Source: Magnetospira sp. QH-2
GTDB lineage: Bacteria > Pseudomonadota > Alphaproteobacteria > Rhodospirillales > Magnetospiraceae
Length of the DNA stretch: 64,000 nt
Direction of reading: 5' to 3'
Assembly: GCF_000968135.1 (NCBI RefSeq)
Contig: NZ_FO538765.1
Span: 2,185,819-2,249,818, forward strand
The notes under the pieces are model-generated. The model was not told the DNA's origin. It saw nothing but the letters and a program-made list of their open reading frames with translations, and made no database searches. The position numbers and the translations under genes are program-made. This document shows, one piece after another, positions 63,839-64,000 of the stretch (position 1 is its first letter; the number at the start of each line of letters is the position of its first letter).

Positions 63839-64000
63839 ATGGCCTTTCTCAGCGACGCCCTGCTTAGTCTATTCATGGAAAAGGAAGCCCGCCGCGAATT
63901 GCGCAAGGTGCGGGCCCGCCAGGATATCGCCCGCCGCCTGCGCAGCGTTGGACTCGTGGATCGGGAAACGCAAATCGCTCAATTGCGCGCCCAAGGCGGT
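63839..64000 (+). CDS. Start of a small basic-helical protein (runs off the window)
   Basis: 54 codons are visible from an ATG at 63839 to the window end. The product begins MAFLSDALLSLFMEKEARRELRKV and continues as Arg-rich helix. The frame is open to the last base; the upstream CCTCGGTT offers only a weak ribosome site. Family unknown; too little is visible to say more. Confidence 0.5.
   Translation, partial: MAFLSDALLSLFMEKEARRELRKVRARQDIARRLRSVGLVDRETQIAQLRAQGG

Overview
This window looks like chromosome from a GC-rich alphaproteobacterium, most likely a free-swimming member of the Rhodospirillales (Magnetospirillum/Magnetospira-like). The reasons are: ctrA divergent from fliI-fliJ, a ChpT phosphotransferase, a compact chemotaxis cluster with a receiver-tailed CheA, a zinc-free L31 protein, a DUF1192 protein, an AapJ-type binding protein, and many PAS and hybrid histidine kinases. 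The genus is an inference. No prophage, CRISPR array or rRNA was seen.

Layout. 0-9.4 kb: exported GH114-like protein, a small unknown protein, an Hpt/receiver/hybrid-kinase group, an SDR, MgtE and the malic enzyme MaeB. 9.5-13 kb: tRNA-Leu(GAG), two tandem HxD...H (2OG-Fe(II) oxygenase-like) genes, lipB, and a zinc-sensing diguanylate cyclase like E. coli DgcZ. 13-14.6 kb: an IS110-family, IS1111-group insertion sequence sitting inside a palindromic repeat. 14.6-17.3 kb: fliJ, fliI and ctrA. 17.3-22.8 kb: cheR, cheB, cheY and cheA. 22.9-28.2 kb: sulfotransferase, MFS exporter, a second copy of the repeat, cyaY, rpmE, a TerB-like gene, a small heat-shock protein behind a ROSE-like RNA thermometer, and small membrane/DUF genes. 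28.3-39.6 kb: housekeeping genes radA, cvpA, purF, an exonuclease, cobC-like, a Sel1 protein, yfgM-like, bamB and der. 39.7-44.7 kb: two PAS histidine kinases and chpT. 45-47.5 kb: a FecR/RTX surface protein. 47.6-51.2 kb: a molybdenum-cofactor group (tlpA-like, DUF2478-DUF364 fusion, mobA, moaA). 51.2-53.7 kb: nadK, a candidate small RNA, pyrD and DUF952. 53.9-57.3 kb: an orphan amino-acid binding protein divergent from a TorS-like kinase. 57.3-64 kb: an ABC1/UbiB kinase, pepF, an acyl-CoA ligase, pyk and the start of one more gene.

The most notable item is the IS element. The non-coding DNA 3' of its transposase gene reads as a bridge RNA. One of its two internal loops carries both halves of the actual insertion site, and the other carries both ends of the element. 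Both loops point to the same CT core dinucleotide. The target is the terminal inverted repeat of an interspersed palindromic element, of which a second, intact copy lies at 25.4 kb. Also notable are a well-delimited small-RNA gene at 52.1 kb with two anti-Shine-Dalgarno motifs, a ROSE-type thermometer with the diagnostic bulged G, and a DUF2478-DUF364 fusion in the molybdenum cofactor group.
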